A stretch of 64,000 nucleotides of DNA from Alteromonadaceae bacterium 2753L.S.0a.02 (GTDB lineage: Bacteria; Pseudomonadota; Gammaproteobacteria; Pseudomonadales; Cellvibrionaceae): contig VISH01000002.1 of the NCBI GenBank assembly GCA_007827375.1, positions 1-64,000 of the forward strand. The letters are read 5' to 3'. A program made the translations under genes and the position numbers. The notes under the pieces are model-generated. The model was not told the origin of the DNA and searched no databases. It saw only the letters and a list, made by a program, of their open reading frames with translations. Below are positions 52,295-60,793 of this stretch, in pieces (within the stretch, counting starts at the first letter, position 1; each line of letters starts with the position of its first letter).

Positions 52295-52804
52295 ATGCAA
52301 GTTTACCTGGGCGTTATTATTTTTTGTTGCAGTCTGCTGGCTACGGCTGAAACCCAGCCTTATGCCGGGCATCAAAATCGCCCGATCAAGGCGCTTTCGC
52401 CACAACAGGTTCAGGATTATTTGCAAGGTAAAGGCATGGGGCTGGCCAAGCCTGCCGAATTAAGTGGCTACCCCGGCCCTGCCCATGTGCTTGATTTGTC
52501 TGAAAAGCTTGAACTGAGTGACGAGCAACTCCAACAAACCCAGCGGCTCTATGAGCAGATGCTGCGCGATGCCAAGCGTTTGGGGGAAGAAATAGTGACC
52601 CTGGAAAAACAGTTGGATTATTTATTTGTGTCTGGCGCGATTGAAGAAACCCAGTTGAGCGATATTGTGCATAAAATCGGTAAGCTTCAAACGCAATTGC
52701 GTTTAGTGCATCTCGCAGCCCACCTTAAGCAAAAGGCCTTGTTAACGCCCCATCAGGTACATACCTATAACCGATTAAGAGGATACACGTCTCACAATCA
52801 TTAG
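52295..52804 (+). CDS. Spy/CpxP-like periplasmic helical protein
   Basis: About 169 residues from ATG 52295, preceded by TAGGGG. Signal peptide MQVYLGVIIFCCSLLATA, cut before ETQP. The rest is alpha-helical and polar (LDLSEKLELSDEQLQQTQRL, LLTPHQVHTYNRLRG), the LTxxQ-type pattern of Spy, CpxP and ZraP-like proteins. It probably acts as a periplasmic chaperone or stress sensor. It is coupled to the sugar-binding protein upstream. Confidence 0.65.
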   Translation: MQVYLGVIIFCCSLLATAETQPYAGHQNRPIKALSPQQVQDYLQGKGMGLAKPAELSGYPGPAHVLDLSEKLELSDEQLQQTQRLYEQMLRDAKRLGEEIVTLEKQLDYLFVSGAIEETQLSDIVHKIGKLQTQLRLVHLAAHLKQKALLTPHQVHTYNRLRGYTSHNH

Positions 52805-52843
52805 AGTCTTGGTTACGGGGGCTTCACTCCATAACGTCATAAT

Positions 52844-52875
52844 ATTCACCCAGTAACAATTTTTACTGGGTGAAT
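52844..52875. other. Perfect 13-bp inverted repeat
   Basis: ATTCACCCAGTAA and TTACTGGGTGAAT are exact reverse complements with a 6-base loop (CAATTT). It lies between the Spy-like gene and the GST gene. It could be a bidirectional terminator (no T-run on either side) or an operator for the GST gene. Confidence 0.85.
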
Positions 52876-52916
52876 CTCATCAATCTGAAATCTCATTTCT
52901 AAGCCCGGAGGACATC

Positions 52917-53528
52917 ATGTACACCGTTTATGGCGATATGCTTTCTGGAAATTGTTACAAAATCAAAATGCTCATGCAGTTTTTAAATATTCCACACCAG
53001 TGGCAGGCTATCGATATCCTCAAGAGTGAGACCCACAGCGAAGAATTTTTAGCCATGAATGCCAACGGCAAAATACCGGTTCTAAAGTTTGAGGATGGAA
53101 CTTGTTTGTCTGAATCTAACGCTATTCTGTATTATCTCGCAGAAAACACCCGCTATTTACCACAAGACAGCTTACACCGGGCGCGCGTGTTGCAGTGGCA
53201 GTTTTTCGAACAATACAGCCACGAGCCTTTTATTGCTGTGGCGCGGTTTATAAATTTGTTTTTGGGTTTGCCCGCAGAGCGTGAAGCTGAATTCGAATCG
53301 AAAAAGCCGGGTGGTTATAAAGCCTTGGGGGTTATGGAACAGCATCTATCAGATCATGAATATTTTGTTGGAGATGCACTGACAATCGCGGATATTAGTT
53401 TGTACGCCTACACCCATGTCGCCCACGAAGGCGGTTTCGATTTGTCGCCCTATTCTAATATCAGTGCTTGGTTAACCCGTATTGAACAAGAGCCAGGGTA
53501 TATTGCTATGAGCCGGGAGAATGGCTAG
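52917..53528 (+). CDS. Glutathione S-transferase
   Basis: A 203-residue protein with the thioredoxin-like N-domain (MYTVYGDMLSGNCYKIKML, VLKFEDGTCLSESNAILYYL with the ESNAI glutathione-binding motif) and helical C-domain (EYFVGDALTIADISLYAYTH). The C-terminal end (ISAWLTRIEQEPGYIAMSRE) is as expected for the family. The stop codon TAG is part of the CTAG at the left end of a MITE-like element. A ribosome-binding site GGAGGAC lies before ATG. Confidence 0.9.
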   Translation: MYTVYGDMLSGNCYKIKMLMQFLNIPHQWQAIDILKSETHSEEFLAMNANGKIPVLKFEDGTCLSESNAILYYLAENTRYLPQDSLHRARVLQWQFFEQYSHEPFIAVARFINLFLGLPAEREAEFESKKPGGYKALGVMEQHLSDHEYFVGDALTIADISLYAYTHVAHEGGFDLSPYSNISAWLTRIEQEPGYIAMSRENG

Positions 53529-53782
53529 GGAAACTCTAAATAATGCGGTAGTGCCTCTGCGCGATCTGTAGCGCTTAGTCGCTAGGCGCACTTTGCAATT
53601 AATGGCCGTAGCCCTTCACAAAAAGTGCAACGCCGCGAATGGCTGCTACAGATCACGCCCGGAGGGGCTTTCAGGATTTTCCTCTCTCTGCGTTATGCTG
53701 CATCGACGGGCTTCCAGCCCGCCTTGACGGAAAAGAACCCTGAAAGCCAGAGGCGCCACCGTATTGTTCAGAGGTTCCCTAG
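53525..53782. mobile_element. MITE-like element
   Basis: A 33-bp inverted repeat (53527-53559 and 53748-53780) matches at 27 of 33 positions, with ends GGGAAACTCT... and ...AGAGGTTCCC. CTAG flanks both ends (53525-53528 and 53779-53782), fitting a target duplication. Inside are nested short inverted repeats, including GATCTGTAGC and GCTACAGATC. There is no transposase. Its left end supplies the stop codon of the GST gene and its right end lies ~50 bases before the LysE gene. Confidence 0.75.
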
Positions 53783-53832
53783 AAGTCGGCGATTAAAATT
53801 GCCGGTACTGTCGCAACAAATTGGAAAGCGCT

Positions 53833-54438
53833 GTGCAAGAATTACTTCCCATCATTTTGTTCTGTTTCGCGGCATCAATAACGCCGGGCCCGAACACCAT
53901 CATGTTAATGACCTCCGGCCTGAATCACGGCGTTTATAAAACACTGCCGCTTTTTTTAGGCGTGATTACCGGATTTCCGTTAATGCTCACGGCTCTGGCG
54001 ATGGGGCTGGGTGTGGTGTTCGTAAAATTTCCTGCCGCACATCAGTTTATAAAAATTGCCGGTAGCGCCTACCTGCTGTATCTCGCTTATAAAATTGCCA
54101 GTACCCGAACGGTTGATGATGACAAGCGCCGTGAAAAACCCCTTACTTTTTTACAGGGCATGGCGTTTCAGTGGCTAAACCCGAAAGCCTGGGTGGTGGC
54201 AGTGGGCGCCCTGGCAGCCTTCACGGATGTTGGTGAATTTACAGTGCAATTTGTGCGGGTATTGCTCTCGTTTTTTGGGGTTGGTAGTTTGTGTATGGTG
54301 GTTTGGATGTGTTTCGGTGCCGCACTTAACCGGTTTATTCATAACCGTAAAATGTTACAAATATTTAATATCGTTATGGGATTGTTGCTTGCTGTGTCTG
54401 TTATTCCTATGCTTTCGGGTGAGACAATTAATCTCTAA
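53833..54438 (+). CDS. LysE/RhtB-family exporter
   Basis: 201 residues from GTG 53833, chosen because GGAAAGC precedes it; TTG 53821 is an alternative. Six hydrophobic helices. The family motif is SITPGPNTIMLMTSGLNHG, then GVITGFPLMLTALAMGLGVV and GMAFQWLNPKAWVVAVGALA. It probably exports an amino acid or related compound from the inner membrane. It lies just after the MITE-like element, which may contribute to its promoter. Confidence 0.88.
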   Translation: MQELLPIILFCFAASITPGPNTIMLMTSGLNHGVYKTLPLFLGVITGFPLMLTALAMGLGVVFVKFPAAHQFIKIAGSAYLLYLAYKIASTRTVDDDKRREKPLTFLQGMAFQWLNPKAWVVAVGALAAFTDVGEFTVQFVRVLLSFFGVGSLCMVVWMCFGAALNRFIHNRKMLQIFNIVMGLLLAVSVIPMLSGETINL

Positions 54439-54495
54439 AGAAGGGAGCGCCTTCCCTTGCGCAACATCATTTAACAATGATTAACGAGTTAAGTC

Positions 54496-55284
54496 ATGGC
54501 TCTTTACGACCTTATTGGTAACGAATACGATACTACAAGGCGTGCCGACCCGGCGATTGTAGAAATGCTGGTAGGCTTTTTAAAGCCTGCACCGGAGGGA
54601 TGCTACGTGGATTTCGCCTGCGGCACGGCCAATTACACATCCGCTTTGCAGCGGATAGCGGGGCACTGGAGCGGCATTGATGTGGCGACTAAGATGTTAA
54701 ATGAAGCGCATTTAAAAGCGCCGTCGCTTAATTTCGTTCAGGCCGATATTTCGCAACTGCCTTATCAATCGCAATGCTTTCATGGCGGCATGTGTACCTT
54801 GGCGATGCATCACTTTGATGACATCCCCAAGGCCGTTGCTGAAATGTATCGCGTATTGCTGCCCTCGTCGCCTTTAGTCATTTTTACTGCGGCACCCGAA
54901 CAGCTGCGGAACTATTGGCTGTGTGATTATTTTCCGGAGATGATGCGTAAATCCTGGGAACATATGCCGAACCTGCAATACCTCAATAGTGCCTTACAAG
55001 GCTCGGGTTTTCAGGAGATACGAGTGGTGCCGTTCGACGTTACCGCAAGCCTGCAGGATTTTTTTCTCTACAGCGGTAAATACCATCCGGAGATGTACTT
55101 GAATGCCCAGGTACGTAACGGAATATCGTCGTTTCGCAATTTTTGCGGTGAGCAGGAGTTAAGTGAGGGTTTAGCCTCCCTGCAACGCGATATTGAAAGC
55201 GGTGCAATTGCGCAGCGTATACAACAATCGCAACGCCCCGATGGTGACTATTGCTTTGTTGTTGCTTCTAAACCGGCTGGGTAA
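54496..55284 (+). CDS. SAM-dependent methyltransferase
   Basis: A 262-residue Rossmann-fold class I methyltransferase. Motif I is YVDFACGTANYTSAL, followed by WSGIDVATKMLNEA, FVQADISQLPYQ and LAMHHFDDIPKAVAEMYRVL. The substrate is not predictable; the rest is like UbiE/small-molecule enzymes. It ends 36 bases inside the convergently oriented thpR gene. Confidence 0.85.
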   Translation: MALYDLIGNEYDTTRRADPAIVEMLVGFLKPAPEGCYVDFACGTANYTSALQRIAGHWSGIDVATKMLNEAHLKAPSLNFVQADISQLPYQSQCFHGGMCTLAMHHFDDIPKAVAEMYRVLLPSSPLVIFTAAPEQLRNYWLCDYFPEMMRKSWEHMPNLQYLNSALQGSGFQEIRVVPFDVTASLQDFFLYSGKYHPEMYLNAQVRNGISSFRNFCGEQELSEGLASLQRDIESGAIAQRIQQSQRPDGDYCFVVASKPAG

Positions 55285-55793
55285 CTCGCAAGCTTTAGGT
55301 ATTGTGCCCCGCAGGGATGCGTGATGCTGTTGTAAAGCGCAAACTCAGTTACCGTAAATTTTAATGGCGCCACAAATTGGGCTAAGAAATTATTCAGCGC
55401 GGTTGCAGGATAACCCGGTCGAGAACGTGCAAGGGTGATGTGTGGTTTGTAATTGCGCATTTCGGAAACTTCGATTTGTTGGCCCAGCCCAGTTGCGAGC
55501 TTTTGCCGCAATACCTCAAGGGCGTTGCACTTGGCAAAACCCGCCCAAAGTACGCCATTTTTTTGCTTGCCCCCAAAACTCCCCAAGTGATTAATTTCAA
55601 TATCAAAGCTTGTAAATTTTACGGGTGTTAGCAGTTTGTGCAGAGCGTCTGGATCGCTATTGCCTAAAAAATGCAGAGTGAGATGCAACTGCTCGTCTCG
55701 GCTGGGTTTTAGTTTCGCGTGCGGCGGTGGCTGCAGATTTAACAGAGCATGGCGAACAGACGGAGGTGGTGTTATCGCCAAAAAAAGTCGCAT
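55248..55793 (-). CDS. thpR: RNA 2',3'-cyclic phosphodiesterase
   Basis: A 181-residue 2H phosphoesterase (LigT/ThpR). The two HxT motifs are HLTLHFLG (~42) and HITLARSRP (~130), preceded by NYKP. The N-terminus MRLFLAITPP is typical. It opens 2',3'-cyclic phosphates in RNA. It overlaps the end of the convergent methyltransferase gene and by one base the LysR gene stop, so it shares a transcript with that regulator. Confidence 0.9.
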   Translation of the reverse strand: MRLFLAITPPPSVRHALLNLQPPPHAKLKPSRDEQLHLTLHFLGNSDPDALHKLLTPVKFTSFDIEINHLGSFGGKQKNGVLWAGFAKCNALEVLRQKLATGLGQQIEVSEMRNYKPHITLARSRPGYPATALNNFLAQFVAPLKFTVTEFALYNSITHPCGAQYLKLASYPAGLEATTKQ

Positions 55794-56662
55794 TAGAAAT
55801 GTGCGAGAATTTTTTCGGCCACAGCGCGTACCGCTTGCCCTGCGTGGCTCTGTTCGGCAACAATCAAGTACAGTGGAATGCGCCGGGTACCGCCACCCTC
55901 CAGTGGTAGCTGCACCAGGGAGCCTTCAGCAAGCAGCCGTTCGACGCGATGCAGCGGTACAAAGGCGAAGCCCAGACCCGATTTGAGTGCCGCAATACTT
56001 GTGGAAAACCACGATACGGTCCAACGCTGATCCGCGCCCAGCCAACCGGAATCCTGCTCACGCTTGGTTCCGGAATCGCGCACAACGATTTGGCGTTGTT
56101 GTTTTAAATCCTGCTCGCTGACTGTTTTCAATCGCGCCAGCGCATGATCTGAAGATGCAACCGGCACCATGGTGACGTCCAATAACGGTTCGCCGAGAAA
56201 ACCCGGCGGCACCCGTGCAGACAGCGCGATATCCGCTTGTTTACTGAGTAAGGCTTCATCGGTGCCCGACAGTGTGGTTTCGTAAATGCGAATGCGGGTG
56301 TTTGGGCAGACCTGAGAAAACGCCTGCAGGCCGCAAAACACCCGGTCGATGGGTACCAGCGCATCAGCGGCAATGGCAACTTCGGATTCCCATCCCTTGG
56401 CGAGGTGTTGCGCGGTTTTTTCGAGTTGCTCTGCCTGGGCCAGTAAGTCACTGGCATGGCGATAAAGCAGTTTACCCGCCTCGGTAAGTTCCGCTTTGCG
56501 ACCTTTCTGGACCAGCGGCGCCACCGGTAATTGTTCCTGGAGGCGCGCGATAATGTAGCTAATGCTCGATTGACTCTTATTCAGAACTTCGGCTGCACGG
56601 GCGAATGAACCTTCGTCGATAACCGCTTTGAACGTTTGCCATTGTTCCAGAGTAATCTTCAT
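55793..56662 (-). CDS. LysR-family regulator of the azoR/pirin genes
   Basis: About 289 residues from ATG 56662. N-terminal winged helix (LEQWQTFKAVIDEGSFARAA, LNKSQSSISYIIARLQEQ), then an effector domain (LVPIDRVFCGLQAF, PPGFLGEPLLDVTMVPVA). It is divergently arranged with azoR across ~110 bases that include its probable operator, so it most likely controls azoR and the pirin gene. Confidence 0.85.
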   Translation of the reverse strand: MKITLEQWQTFKAVIDEGSFARAAEVLNKSQSSISYIIARLQEQLPVAPLVQKGRKAELTEAGKLLYRHASDLLAQAEQLEKTAQHLAKGWESEVAIAADALVPIDRVFCGLQAFSQVCPNTRIRIYETTLSGTDEALLSKQADIALSARVPPGFLGEPLLDVTMVPVASSDHALARLKTVSEQDLKQQRQIVVRDSGTKREQDSGWLGADQRWTVSWFSTSIAALKSGLGFAFVPLHRVERLLAEGSLVQLPLEGGGTRRIPLYLIVAEQSHAGQAVRAVAEKILAHF

Positions 56663-56775
56663 AATCATTAAAAATTTCGATTGGTTTGAACGATATATAC
56701 GGCCATTCTATCAAAATATTGTTTGTAAACTGTGCTCATAGTCAACGCATTAACGGTAGCCACTTGGAGGTAACC

Positions 56776-57378
56776 ATGAGCACTAAAATACTTCATATCG
56801 ATTCCAGCATATTCGGCGAGGGGGGCGTGTCCTCTAAGCTCGGCGCTGAACTCCTCAAGCGACTGGAAAGCCAGCTGGGCGAGCTCGCGGTTAGCTATCG
56901 CGATTTGTCCGCCGACCCAATTCCCCATTTTGATGCCAATACGATTGCCGCGATCAGTTCTGGGGAGGCACAGTTATCCGATCAATTAATTGCCGAGCTT
57001 CAGGCAGCTGATATTCTGGTGCTTGGAGTCCCGATGTACAATTTTGGTGTGCCCAGCCAATTGAAAGCCTGGTTCGATCACGTAGCGCGCGCCGGAGTTA
57101 CCTTTAAATACACTGAATCGGGTCCAGTTGGGCTTGTTCAGGGCAAGCAGGCTTATGTGTTGGCCTCGCGTGGGGGCAAGTACCAGGGTACGCCGGCCGA
57201 CAGCCAAACACCCTTTGTAAAAACCTTTTTGGGTTTTCTGGGAATCACCGATGTTAGATTTATTTACGCAGAGGGGCTGAATATGGGTGAAGATTCCCGT
57301 GCCGAGGGGATCGCATCAGCGGAAACAGCAATTGCCAACTGGGTTGCAAAGGGCCGCGTATCACAGGAGGTCGCATGA
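56776..57378 (+). CDS. azoR: FMN-dependent NADH-azoreductase
   Basis: 200 residues from ATG 56776 (TTGGAGGTAACC before it), the usual length. A flavodoxin-like fold: KILHIDSSIFGEGGVSSKLG, VLGVPMYNFGVPSQLKAWFD, GKQAYVLASRGGKYQGTP and FLGFLGITDVRFIYAEGLNM. It reduces azo compounds and quinones with NADH and FMN. Its stop overlaps the pirin start (ATGA), so the two are co-translated. The LysR gene lies divergently upstream. Confidence 0.92.
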   Translation: MSTKILHIDSSIFGEGGVSSKLGAELLKRLESQLGELAVSYRDLSADPIPHFDANTIAAISSGEAQLSDQLIAELQAADILVLGVPMYNFGVPSQLKAWFDHVARAGVTFKYTESGPVGLVQGKQAYVLASRGGKYQGTPADSQTPFVKTFLGFLGITDVRFIYAEGLNMGEDSRAEGIASAETAIANWVAKGRVSQEVA

Positions 57379-58241
57379 ACACGCAAGCCGAGCTAAGGCG
57401 GGTTGTTGAACAAGTCCGCGCACAGCGCGCCAGTGATGGTGACGGTGTTAAGCTGCTGCGGGTGTTCGGTGGAACCCGGCCGGAACGTTTCGACCCGTTT
57501 TTAATGCTCGATGAATTTGGTTCTTGCGAGGCCAGCGATTATATCGGTGGTTTCCCGTCACACCCACATCGGGGTTTTGAAACAGTCACCTATATGCTTG
57601 AAGGTAAGATGGAGCACCGCGATCACCTGGGTAATGTCGGGTTGATCAACGACAGTGATGTGCAGTGGATGACGGCTGGGCGAGGCATTATCCATTCCGA
57701 AATGCCGCGTCAAACTCAGGGTCGCATGCGTGGCTTTCAGCTCTGGGTGAACCTCCCTGCTGCCAATAAAATGAAACCGGCCCACTACCAGGATGTGAGT
57801 GGCGATAAAATTCCAAAATACGATTTGGAGGGGCTCACCGTAAAAGCGATTGCCGGGGCAACAGAGGTTCAGGGGCAGTCGGTAAGCGGTTATTTTCAAG
57901 TGCCCGATACTACAGCTTTGTTTTTAGATGTGCATATCGAGCCAGAAGTAAGCGTTGATATCGCTGTTCCAGACGCTTACACCGCTCTGGTATACACCTA
58001 CGAGGGCGAAGTGGCCCTGGGTGATCAGCCGGTACCGGCGCCTCAACAAACGCTAACAAGATTCAATGACAGCGGTGCGTTGCGAATCGCCCACAGGGCA
58101 GGTGGCCAGGCGCGAGTCATCGTACTCGCGGGCAAACCCTTGCGTGAACCCATTGTGCAACACGGCCCGTTCGTGATGAATACAGCTGCAGAAATCGAAA
58201 CGGCGATTACCGACTACCAGTACGGGCGTCTTACCGGCTAG
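57375..58241 (+). CDS. Pirin-family protein
   Basis: A 288-residue bicupin. The N-terminal cupin has metal-binding residues in GFPSHPHRGFETVTYMLEGK, MEHRDHLGN and WMTAGRGIIHSEMP. The C-terminal cupin holds TALVYTYEGEVALG. Some pirins are quercetinases or redox sensors, which fits its coupling to azoR. Confidence 0.92.
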   Translation: MNTQAELRRVVEQVRAQRASDGDGVKLLRVFGGTRPERFDPFLMLDEFGSCEASDYIGGFPSHPHRGFETVTYMLEGKMEHRDHLGNVGLINDSDVQWMTAGRGIIHSEMPRQTQGRMRGFQLWVNLPAANKMKPAHYQDVSGDKIPKYDLEGLTVKAIAGATEVQGQSVSGYFQVPDTTALFLDVHIEPEVSVDIAVPDAYTALVYTYEGEVALGDQPVPAPQQTLTRFNDSGALRIAHRAGGQARVIVLAGKPLREPIVQHGPFVMNTAAEIETAITDYQYGRLTG

Positions 58242-58281
58242 CTGTGTTAGAGTCGCCACTCGGCAAAATTGGAGGGCGCGT

Positions 58282-58782
58282 ATGAAAATCTTGCAAGGGA
58301 TGGGCTTGATGGTAGTGGCGGCATTATTAAGCGTCGCATGCAGTAAGTCTCCCACGGCTCCTGATGCCACGGTGAATTTAACCAAGCCTCCGCGCAACGT
58401 CGACTTTACTGTATACAAAAGCCCAACCTGCGGTTGCTGCTCCGATTGGATTAAGCACCTGGAAACCAATGGCTTTACGGCGGAATCTGTCGAACCACAA
58501 GATCTGAGCGCTGTGAAACAAGCCTGGAAACTCAGCCCGGAATTGCAGTCTTGCCATACCGCGGTATCACGTCAGGGCTACCTGTTTGAGGGCCATATTC
58601 CGGCTCATGTGATTCAACGATTTCTCGCGGAACGTCCGGCTAATGCGGTTGGTCTGGTGGTGCCGGGTATGCCGCTCGGCAGCCCGGGTATGGAAATCGA
58701 CGACAAATTCGAAGCTTACGACGTGTTACTGTTGAGAAAAGACGGCAAAACCGAGTTGTTTACGCGGATAAGCCACCCCTGA
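58282..58782 (+). CDS. DUF411 lipoprotein, probable metal-binding
   Basis: A 166-residue lipoprotein (LLSVACSKSPTA, Cys ~20) with the DUF411 signature: VYKSPTCGCCSDWIKHLETN, SCHTAVSRQGYLFEGHIPAH and GLVVPGMPLGSPGME. Several cysteines and the CxxC motif imply copper or other metal binding in the periplasm. It stands alone just after the pirin gene. Confidence 0.9.
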   Translation: MKILQGMGLMVVAALLSVACSKSPTAPDATVNLTKPPRNVDFTVYKSPTCGCCSDWIKHLETNGFTAESVEPQDLSAVKQAWKLSPELQSCHTAVSRQGYLFEGHIPAHVIQRFLAERPANAVGLVVPGMPLGSPGMEIDDKFEAYDVLLLRKDGKTELFTRISHP

Positions 58783-58808
58783 AACTGAGCAAGCTTGCGC
58801 CAGACAAA

Positions 58809-59918
58809 TCAGCGGCTGCACGCGGCCCAATCTTCCACCAGATCGCGCACGCCATCGAAAAGCGCATAACCTTCGCGAAACGTGCCCAATTCTCCCTGGC
58901 GTGCGACTATGCCGAAGTAGCCTTCCTCGCGATTAAGAAAGGGGTAAGCGCCATAGGCTCCGGGGCTCGAGATTTGTTGCTCCGGGGTGCAGGCGCTTTC
59001 TGAAAAGGGGTTTTGATGGCATTCAATCCAAACGCCGAAACCATAATGCCAGTCTTCGCCGATACCACTCAATGCCGGTGAATTGCCAATGTTGGCTTCA
59101 CTGAGTTGGTCACTGGCGATTTGATTAACCACCATGTCAGAGGTGTAGAAGTCTACGTCTCGAAACGCGCGAATAAAATTGATGTAGTCTTCTGCGGTCC
59201 AGGTCATACCGCCGGCGAGTCGTGGGTTGCTCGTTGACGGCAGGTTGTAGCTGGAGTTGGGAAATAATCCGGTGAGACTTTTGAAATTGGTGAACAGCGC
59301 CGCCCAACTGTTTTCATCCAGGGCTTCAATGGCCATAGCGCCAGCGACCTGGAGGTGGGCACTGCCGTAGTTGAAGGTTTCTCCTGGCACTTCGCCATTA
59401 CCGATGTTGCGTTCGGCGGTTGTTGCCACACACGCAAAGTAGTCGGCGTTGGGCAGGTTACTGCACAGGGCATCTTCAGTAAGCCCAGAGGTGAAGCTCA
59501 AAAGTTGACGCAGGGTGATGGCCGCCAAAGGGTCGTCGTTTTCCACTGGCCAGCTTTCTGCATTGAGAAAATCCTGTGGCGAGTCGTCGAGCGACAGTAA
59601 TCCAACATCAACCAATTGCATGATAATGGCCGCGCTCACCCACTTTGAGGTCGACGCTGATTCGTAGGGCGTCTGTAAAGTGGAGCTGCCGCGATTGAAT
59701 TCGTAGGAGTCGCCGTTTATGTCTTCAAGGTAAAAGCTGAAATCCACATCGGTGCTTACGACCTGCAGTGCGCTGTCGAGGTTTGCCTCAATCACACTGC
59801 GCAGGCATTGCTGAGGTACTGGGGTGCCGCTCTCGGGCGGATCTCCGCCAGACGAGTCTGAGCCGCCGCAGGCTTGCAGCAGTAGGGCAACGGCGGTGAT
59901 GAGCGCAAATCGTTTCAT
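58809..59918 (-). CDS. Serine hydrolase (class C beta-lactamase-like) lipoprotein
   Basis: A 369-residue lipoprotein (LLQACGGSDSS, Cys17). The SxxK motif is STSKWVSAAIIMQ (~91), the YxN-like motif is FNYGSAHLQVAG (~196), and the rest follows the beta-lactamase/DD-peptidase fold (LLSLDDSPQDFLNAESWP). Substrate is unclear. It begins 8 bases after the nitroreductase gene, probably in one operon. It is short of the third motif KTG by eye. Confidence 0.82.
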   Translation of the reverse strand: MKRFALITAVALLLQACGGSDSSGGDPPESGTPVPQQCLRSVIEANLDSALQVVSTDVDFSFYLEDINGDSYEFNRGSSTLQTPYESASTSKWVSAAIIMQLVDVGLLSLDDSPQDFLNAESWPVENDDPLAAITLRQLLSFTSGLTEDALCSNLPNADYFACVATTAERNIGNGEVPGETFNYGSAHLQVAGAMAIEALDENSWAALFTNFKSLTGLFPNSSYNLPSTSNPRLAGGMTWTAEDYINFIRAFRDVDFYTSDMVVNQIASDQLSEANIGNSPALSGIGEDWHYGFGVWIECHQNPFSESACTPEQQISSPGAYGAYPFLNREEGYFGIVARQGELGTFREGYALFDGVRDLVEDWAACSR

Positions 59919-59926
59919 AAGCTGTA

Positions 59927-60595
59927 TTAAAAGCCAAAAAACCGCGTAAAGCTCGCGACCGGTTCACGGGGTGTACGGTAACTGTTCACCAGCGCTTCAG
60001 TATCTTCGTAGCCTAGTGCCATGCCGCACACCAGGGTTTGATCTGGGTCCACTTCGAGAAATTCTTTTACAATCGCCGGGTATTGACCCAGCGCTGCCTG
60101 GGCGCAGGTTGCTAACCCTTCTTCGACCGCAGCCAACATGATTGATTGCAAAAACATACCGTAATCCATAAATGAACCGGTCTTCATCGCTGGGTCGATA
60201 AAAAAATACAAGGCCACGGGTGCACCGAATGCCGTGTAGTTTGCCTGCCACTGATCGCGCTGTTTGTCGATATCTTCACGGCGAATGTTCAATGTACTAT
60301 ACAACTGCAAACCACAAGCTTTACGCCGAGATTTGTAGGGTTCTATCCATTCCAGCGGGTAGTAGAGGTAATCCATTTTTTCTTGGTCGCCGCGCAGGAA
60401 AGCCGCAACCAACTGTTCTTCCAGGAATTTTTTAGGTTGTCCAGTGAGCGCATACACCTGCCAGGGTTGCGCGTTGGTCCCCGATGGCGCGTGACCGGCA
60501 GACTCCAGAATTCGCGTTAGCAATTCCTGACTTACAGGTTTGTCGAGAAACGCGCGTACCGATTTGCGCTGTTGCAGGGCTCTGTGAACATCCAC
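59927..60595 (-). CDS. Nitroreductase-family oxidoreductase
   Basis: 222 residues from GTG 60595, preceded by ATGAGGATTC as a ribosome-binding site; this length fits the family better than the longer upstream frame. FMN-binding segments are QQRKSVRAFLDKPVSQELL, SAGHAPSGTNAQPWQVYALT and GLATCAQAALGQYPAIVKEF. It is an FMN enzyme that reduces nitro or quinone compounds with NAD(P)H. It leads the serine hydrolase gene in one operon. Confidence 0.88.
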   Translation of the reverse strand: MDVHRALQQRKSVRAFLDKPVSQELLTRILESAGHAPSGTNAQPWQVYALTGQPKKFLEEQLVAAFLRGDQEKMDYLYYPLEWIEPYKSRRKACGLQLYSTLNIRREDIDKQRDQWQANYTAFGAPVALYFFIDPAMKTGSFMDYGMFLQSIMLAAVEEGLATCAQAALGQYPAIVKEFLEVDPDQTLVCGMALGYEDTEALVNSYRTPREPVASFTRFFGF

Positions 60596-60793
60596 GCTAG
60601 AATCCTCATGTTGGTTGCTTTGGCCGGATGATAACAAAACCCATGCGATAAACCCGGCAATAAATTTCGCGTGTGTTGCGCAGAATTCGTGGCTGGACAA
60701 TCGAATGTGATACAAATTGACAACATTCTGGCAACACTTTCGCAATCAATGCGGCGCTAAAATAGGCGCCGATACAGAGATGGAGGGCTCATC

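Noticed and set aside
53569..53760. Structured RNA gene inside the MITE-like element
   Set aside because: The hairpins are explained by nested inverted repeats of the element; no known RNA family motif is seen.
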